64,000 nt of DNA, from the NCBI RefSeq assembly GCF_003055625.1, contig NZ_CP028811.1, positions 1,550,001-1,614,000 of the forward strand, read 5' to 3'. The stretch is from Flavobacterium magnum (GTDB lineage Bacteria > Bacteroidota > Bacteroidia > Flavobacteriales > Flavobacteriaceae). Both the position numbers and the translations under genes were made by a program. Shown here piece after piece: positions 61,201 through 64,000 of this stretch. Within the stretch, counting starts at the first letter, position 1. The number at the start of each line of letters is the position of its first letter. The notes under the pieces are model-generated. The model ran no database searches. It saw only the letters and a program-made list of their open reading frames with translations, and was not told the DNA's origin.

Positions 61201-64000
61201 CTGCTACAGGAACTACGACAACCACAGTAACTGCGGGTCAAACGTACAACCTTACAGTAAGTGCTGCTACCAGTATTTTATCTGTATGGATTGACTGGAA
61301 CAGGAACGGCGATTTGGAGGATTCTGAATGGCAACAAGTCTGGACGAGTGCTTCTTCAGGTACTTTGCCTATTTTAGTTCCTTCCAATGCAGTTGGTGGT
61401 TACACGAAAATGAGGCTTCGTAGCCGTGGATCAGGTAATCCGAATGGCGCTTCAGACGATTGTAGTGCCTTCTTTAGCGGTACATCACAAGACTACACCA
61501 TTAATGTGATCGGAGCGGTTGAAAAAACAGGCCTGGATTATAGCTGGTCACCTGGTGGTGCTACAACTCAGAATATTATCGTTAATCCAACTTCGACTAC
61601 TACATATACTGTAACAGCAACTAACCCACTTACGGGCTGTTCTAACACTGACAGTATATTAATCAATGTTAATCCTATCCCGATTGCTCCTACAGGCGTA
61701 GATTCTTCACAGTGTGGAAATCAAGTGCCAACAGCTTCGGTATCGGATAACAATGCGTTCACCACACCAACATTCAAATGGTATGCTGATAACGTAACGA
61801 CTACAGCTTTGCAAAGCAGTACTTCTACAACTTACACCACCGCAATCAATGCTACAACAACATTCTATGTATCTGTAGTAAATCCAGGCACTGGTTGTGA
61901 AAGTAGCAGGACTCCTGTAACCATTACCGTAAGCAATGCTGACGCTATTATGGCGTCACCTTCTTCTTCGACTGTATGTCCGGGGGGCAGTGTTTCTGTG
62001 AATGTAACCAGTACGAATTCTAACTATACTTATACGTGGACGGCTTTGCCTTCAACAGGTAGTGGTATTACAGGTTCGCTTTCGGGTGCAAGCAACAGTA
62101 TAACTCCTACTTTATCTGGTACATATACTTATACTGTAAATGCAGTTGACGGACCATGTTCTACATTTACCACGTTTACCATCACCGCAACAGCAAACCC
62201 TGTACTCACAGCAGGCGCTGTACCTGCTGCGGTATGTAACAATGGTATCAGTACACTGACTGCTGCTCACCCTAGCCGTATTACGTTCTCTACTTCAACG
62301 GGTGCTGCTTTAGATCCTATGGTAGGTGCGACAGATGTTTTGACTACTGATAACGATGATACTCCAACAGCTGCTCCGGCCGCAATTGGATTTACATTTA
62401 ACTTCAACGGTGTTGACTACAGTGATTACTCCGTTTCTCCGGATGGATGGATCTTGTTGGGCGCTGGTTCAGCTGTTGATGAGTTTTCAAACTCTGCTAC
62501 AAGCACGGCAAATATTCCGAAACTTTATCCATACTGGGATGATATGGCAACAGGTACTGACGGTAACGTCAAAACCCTAGTAACCGGTTCGGCACCAAAC
62601 AGGATTTTCATCGTGGAGTGGAATACGACCGTACCACGTAGCCTAGGGGGCGCTGCTAATGCAAAGTTCCAGGCTTGGTTGTATGAAACCAGCAACAAAA
62701 TTGAATATCGTTATGGAACAATGTCTACCACTACAGGTTCTGCTACTGCAGGATATACTGTAAATGGTACAACTTTTAGTAACATTACTTTTACAAGTAA
62801 CACTGAAAGCAAGACTACGGCCAATAATAACAATACAGGTGTCCCTGCAAGCGGAAGAATGTATACTTATCTTCAGGAGGCTTCTACAGTTACGTGGTCT
62901 CCATCGACAGACCTGTATACTGATGCAGGAGCGACAATTCCTTACGCCGGTCAGAATTTGGCAGTAGTTTATTCTAAGCCTGCTGTAACGACAACTTACA
63001 CGGCAACTGCAACAGGACCTGCGCCTGCGAACTGTACGACAACTCAGAATGTTACGGTTACCAATAACTCTATCAATATTGCAGCCATCACTGGTGGTGC
63101 TAATGATTATTGTATCGGTTCTCCAGCGCTTGACTTTGATACTGCGACTCCGGGTGTTACATGGACTTCGTCCAACCCTGCAGTAGCAACTGTTGATGCT
63201 AGTGGAGTTGTAACTGCTTTAACTGCAGGTACTACTATCATTGGCGCTACAATCACCAACGCAGGATGTACAACTGTAGCCCCGAACCCTCAGACTGTTG
63301 TAATCAATGATCAGGTACAAATTGTATCTTTCACTGCTTCTCAGACTGTTGTTACGTTAGGAAACACTTCGTTTAACGTGAATGCTACCGGTACTGGATT
63401 GACTTATCAGTGGCAAGTTAATGAGGCTCCAGGCTTCACAGGTTTTGTGAATGTTGTCGATGACGCTATTTACAGCGGCGCTCAAACAGCTACACTTAAC
63501 CTTACGGCCGTTCCGGCTTCATTTAATGGTAATTTATACCATGTGGTTGTTTCAGGTCTCGGAGTTTGTGCTCCTAAGACTTCTAACCCGGACTCTCCGT
63601 TAACAGTGGGTGATACGGGTATTACTACACATCCAACCGATGTGACAATTTGTGAGACTACCACGGTAGCTTCATTCTCGGTTGTTGCTTCAGGTGATGA
63701 TTCAGGTGGTTACCAATGGCAAGAGCAGGTAGGTGGTACAGGGCCATGGACGAATATTACTAATGGTGGTATTTACTCAGGGGCTACTACGCCTACGCTA
63801 TCGCTTTCCGGTTTGACAGTGGCTCAAAGTACTAACAAGTACAGGGCTGTTGTTACAGGAGCGGTTACTTCTGCCAATTCTAATCCCGCAACGCTTACGA
63901 TCAACCAATCGATTACTGTACAAACTAATCCTTCGAATGCAAACGTTTGTTTCACAGGAGGTTCTGCAAGTTTCAGTTCTACGGCGACAGGTTTGATATC
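55230..64000 (+). CDS. Giant multidomain Ig-like/IPT/GEVED surface protein (partial, runs off right edge)
   Basis: An open frame of at least 2923 residues with no stop before 64000; the C-terminus, presumably a T9SS domain, is outside. It starts MYKNYDSLRSGRDTWLKNDVG, with a 35-residue polar extension before the hydrophobic signal (FLMTAFFMLSFLFLGGSAVQAQ). A jelly-roll domain follows (about 65-260). Residues about 460-840 contain five VTNxGxGY repeats and two phage-tail-like motifs. An IPT/TIG domain (TDFSPLTVCASSGTFTITG) lies near 1110. A chain of Ig-like units follows, three of them interrupted by inserted modules: two nidogen-like (about 1380-1600 and 2345-2550) and one GEVED (about 1940-2100; WIDWNRNGDLEDSEW). 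It is probably a surface adhesin or gliding-associated protein. Confidence 0.85.
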   Translation, partial: MYKNYDSLRSGRDTWLKNDVGDPLGSPPTTSKRLVFRFLMTAFFMLSFLFLGGSAVQAQTTVISPSGSGSFEGANFAADGWTTVQLATPGGNNLALGNAATIGFTPTHGTKGVFVTNNGTSRGYAHASSWAWIYKDVTLAAGETIPTFTMDMFGNPGDTGFDGIVVGISDQTFTASNTVGATGSMSGTAIPGMTIATVATSNTFIEDGNYAVATTRTFTLSGVAMGNSLSSSTKRIWIGWRCDGSVGNLTTPMSFDRVNFVTAAPANFTAVQSGLFSSPATWGGTVPAPGNSITIPAGATITVDQALNYSDLTINGTLQWGSSSNSVTIGGNVLINSGGKLLAYTAATTPVGITMTIGGNYTNNGYANHAVGTGTLATLTFNGSGSTLGGTGTFAGDGTRGIIRQLFFQNNGSNTINTTQNLTVYNLGHTGTSSLNTNGKLAVDNTAQYYGQAANIQVANVAVTNMGSGYTSAPIPSCSGAALWTAAATLSVGNVRVTTTDIYVVSVAGTSGTSAPVHTSGAAAATGGTAEFLWVGPAGTIGTPYTPAALVVGTQYFYGGNLYTAVATTAMGVAGAPVHTTGTVGSLRYVGTPAMVSANWDATTSTLRSLNLVNAGSGYSSSTGPAISIVANAAGTGAAATAVVLYTQNGPTASSFQKSGGGATVSGGLTINSDAGAGLLTSDVQASSGVATLSTTNGGNNYTVAPVVGFAGPTQVNLVTNAGTGYTAAPTITVTGGNLVTGTALTSANFTITVNNGNVASVYLNTGTTATYSTPPTLSFTGGGGSGATLAFPSGSWPAATANIGANGQLTSFTVTNSGYGYAAAPTVGVGTASGTANGGTFTTVATAPVARVALYNLTLNFFAPATSAVVNGDDAAIPTNRKINTLSLNGNGNGLNITSNLVLYGTTPLALVASGNTPGNILNMGGNTVTCTTNGFAGLSGTVGATNSFVKNGSFVLTGRGGASVFNFPFGGTVTWSAGSGTLATGSNVLTAKVSDTAAPTNAVTGGTGLAMGTRAYRVQTATTLGAAATTGTNPTILVSFNGTDALTTTQDQTFLADATSLNGPWTIRSTAFGASGALPTASTKTTATSAPGPIVHTGDNYYAWATPAATITDFSPLTVCASSGTFTITGTNFTGVTAVSIGGTPVSSFTIVNATTITGTAGTGTTGVASVTKNGATISGVQTVTVTGSPTAPGVSPTSASIITGGAVSFTATGTGGTMKWYDAATGGTLLFTGDTYNTNICTTRTLYVAEDNGSCEGARASVTVTVQPIVVSATTSTFCGTGATTTLSVTPTDPSITYTWTALTTSASLSATTGNSVDATVSETSEFKVTATTTLGGCSVDAFYSVGVYPLPTATVTTSATGVCPGTSATINSGLSAGNFTAACITPAPKTAPGTVNYLANNGVLTTALTSGTADDGGWGNIPLGFSFNFFGTNYTNVNVGTNAVLQFGTYNATALGDFTIGALPNTVDPLGAIFAGSNDLRVDQTGGAGPATYVRYWTEGYAPNRRFVIEYNVFQWTSGLTSTNRHNVQVIVYETLGTVDIIAKEVLSTNSKSIGVNSPTGTIGAAAPNCTTNAVNFWSGTTATISAASPQAWRFSPPSNYTTTWFANGVQFVTGTNLFSQVVSPSVTTTYSITYTNQTTLCTNSPGSAQVVMSVLGNTPPTGVNTLSSSPTVCAGFTATLSTDYAGSTAGLTYQWQSSPAGAGTWTDVPGAVADTMISSPINAPTDFRLGISSCGGTVGYTNPVTVNLTNSISSTSGATRCGVGTVSLTASGTPGASINWYAASSGGTPLFTGSPYTPSLSSTVTYYVAAETPGCTSPRVAVSAVVNPAPALTLSSSSADLCVGQTSSTVTITSNVADYNSYVWNPSTGVSGSEITGWTFSPSVTTVYTLTATEPGGCTNQATFTANVDALPVDATADLTTVCAGFPVALSASTIVLSSGPAVLPTGYCSPDSSGGGGSNPITSVVFNTLSNTGIVQTTPFFDTYPATGTTTTTVTAGQTYNLTVSAATSILSVWIDWNRNGDLEDSEWQQVWTSASSGTLPILVPSNAVGGYTKMRLRSRGSGNPNGASDDCSAFFSGTSQDYTINVIGAVEKTGLDYSWSPGGATTQNIIVNPTSTTTYTVTATNPLTGCSNTDSILINVNPIPIAPTGVDSSQCGNQVPTASVSDNNAFTTPTFKWYADNVTTTALQSSTSTTYTTAINATTTFYVSVVNPGTGCESSRTPVTITVSNADAIMASPSSSTVCPGGSVSVNVTSTNSNYTYTWTALPSTGSGITGSLSGASNSITPTLSGTYTYTVNAVDGPCSTFTTFTITATANPVLTAGAVPAAVCNNGISTLTAAHPSRITFSTSTGAALDPMVGATDVLTTDNDDTPTAAPAAIGFTFNFNGVDYSDYSVSPDGWILLGAGSAVDEFSNSATSTANIPKLYPYWDDMATGTDGNVKTLVTGSAPNRIFIVEWNTTVPRSLGGAANAKFQAWLYETSNKIEYRYGTMSTTTGSATAGYTVNGTTFSNITFTSNTESKTTANNNNTGVPASGRMYTYLQEASTVTWSPSTDLYTDAGATIPYAGQNLAVVYSKPAVTTTYTATATGPAPANCTTTQNVTVTNNSINIAAITGGANDYCIGSPALDFDTATPGVTWTSSNPAVATVDASGVVTALTAGTTIIGATITNAGCTTVAPNPQTVVINDQVQIVSFTASQTVVTLGNTSFNVNATGTGLTYQWQVNEAPGFTGFVNVVDDAIYSGAQTATLNLTAVPASFNGNLYHVVVSGLGVCAPKTSNPDSPLTVGDTGITTHPTDVTICETTTVASFSVVASGDDSGGYQWQEQVGGTGPWTNITNGGIYSGATTPTLSLSGLTVAQSTNKYRAVVTGAVTSANSNPATLTINQSITVQTNPSNANVCFTGGSASFSSTATGLI
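56605..57725 (+). repeat. Five VTNxGxGYxxAP-type repeats and two phage-tail-like motifs
   Basis: Units read VTNMGSGYTSAPIPS (56617), LVNAGSGYSSSTGPAI (57063), TTNGGNNYTVAPVVG (57312), VTNAGTGYTAAPTITV (57382) and VTNSGYGYAAAPTVGV (57673). Between the first two are IYVVSVAGTSGTSAPVHTSG and LYTAVATTAMGVAGAPVHTT, each followed by LWVGP or LRYVGTP. The pattern YxxxxAGTxGxSAPxHTSG with a following W/YVG is one I know from phage tail-fibre proteins. Confidence 0.65.

Noticed and set aside
1..64000. Rifampicin-resistance substitutions, rRNA genes, prophage or transposons
   Set aside because: The RpoB drug-binding segment has wild-type residues, and no rRNA, integrase (other than xerC), transposase or long terminal repeats were seen.

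Overview
The window looks like a chromosome segment from a member of the Flavobacteriaceae (Bacteroidota), probably Flavobacterium or a close relative. The evidence is a ribosomal/RNA polymerase block of flavobacterial type, promoters of the Bacteroidota form (TTG, about 19 nt, TAnnTTTG), almost no Shine-Dalgarno sequences except a perfect one before rpsU, S46 dipeptidyl peptidase, and many proteins ending in type IX secretion (T9SS) sorting domains.

Region 1 (1-9.3 kb, minus strand) is the translation/transcription block. In transcription order it holds rpsU, xerC, hpf, tRNA-Thr(TGT), tRNA-Tyr(GTA), tRNA-Thr(GGT), tuf, tRNA-Trp, secE, nusG, rplK, rplA, rplJ, rplL and rpoB, the last cut by the left edge. 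Several terminators and promoters overlap here, and the tRNA-Gly expected between Tyr and Thr is absent.

Region 2 (9.3-20.8 kb) is mixed housekeeping: acyl-CoA dehydrogenase, a ComEA-like helix-hairpin-helix protein with a PspC-domain protein, a seven-heme cytochrome c lipoprotein, a DUF2851 protein, cystathionine beta-synthase, a small membrane protein, two adjacent secreted proteins and a dicarboxylate symporter.

Region 3 (20.8-24.8 kb) is a red-light signalling operon. A single promoter appears to drive a single-domain response regulator, a heme oxygenase that would make biliverdin, and a bacteriophytochrome histidine kinase, followed by a small helical protein and possibly the symporter.

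Region 4 (24.8-35.1 kb) holds a sorbosone-dehydrogenase-like lipoprotein, hpt, adk, a CNNM/CBS membrane protein, obgE, a small unknown, a divergent three-gene unknown cluster that includes an internally duplicated membrane protein, and a DPP7-like S46 peptidase.

Region 5 (35.2-64 kb) is dominated by large envelope and exported proteins: a T9SS-sorted protein, a 2145-residue alpha-2-macroglobulin-like protein with an embedded SusC-type TonB plug, a putative porin, and two giant multidomain adhesin-like proteins, the second running off the right edge. The most unusual signal is an architecture repeated in three of these proteins: an Ig-like domain whose first strand and its W-containing strand are separated by a whole inserted module (nidogen-like or GEVED).

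No rRNA, CRISPR array, transposase or prophage was seen. All assignments come from reading the sequence; no database search was done.
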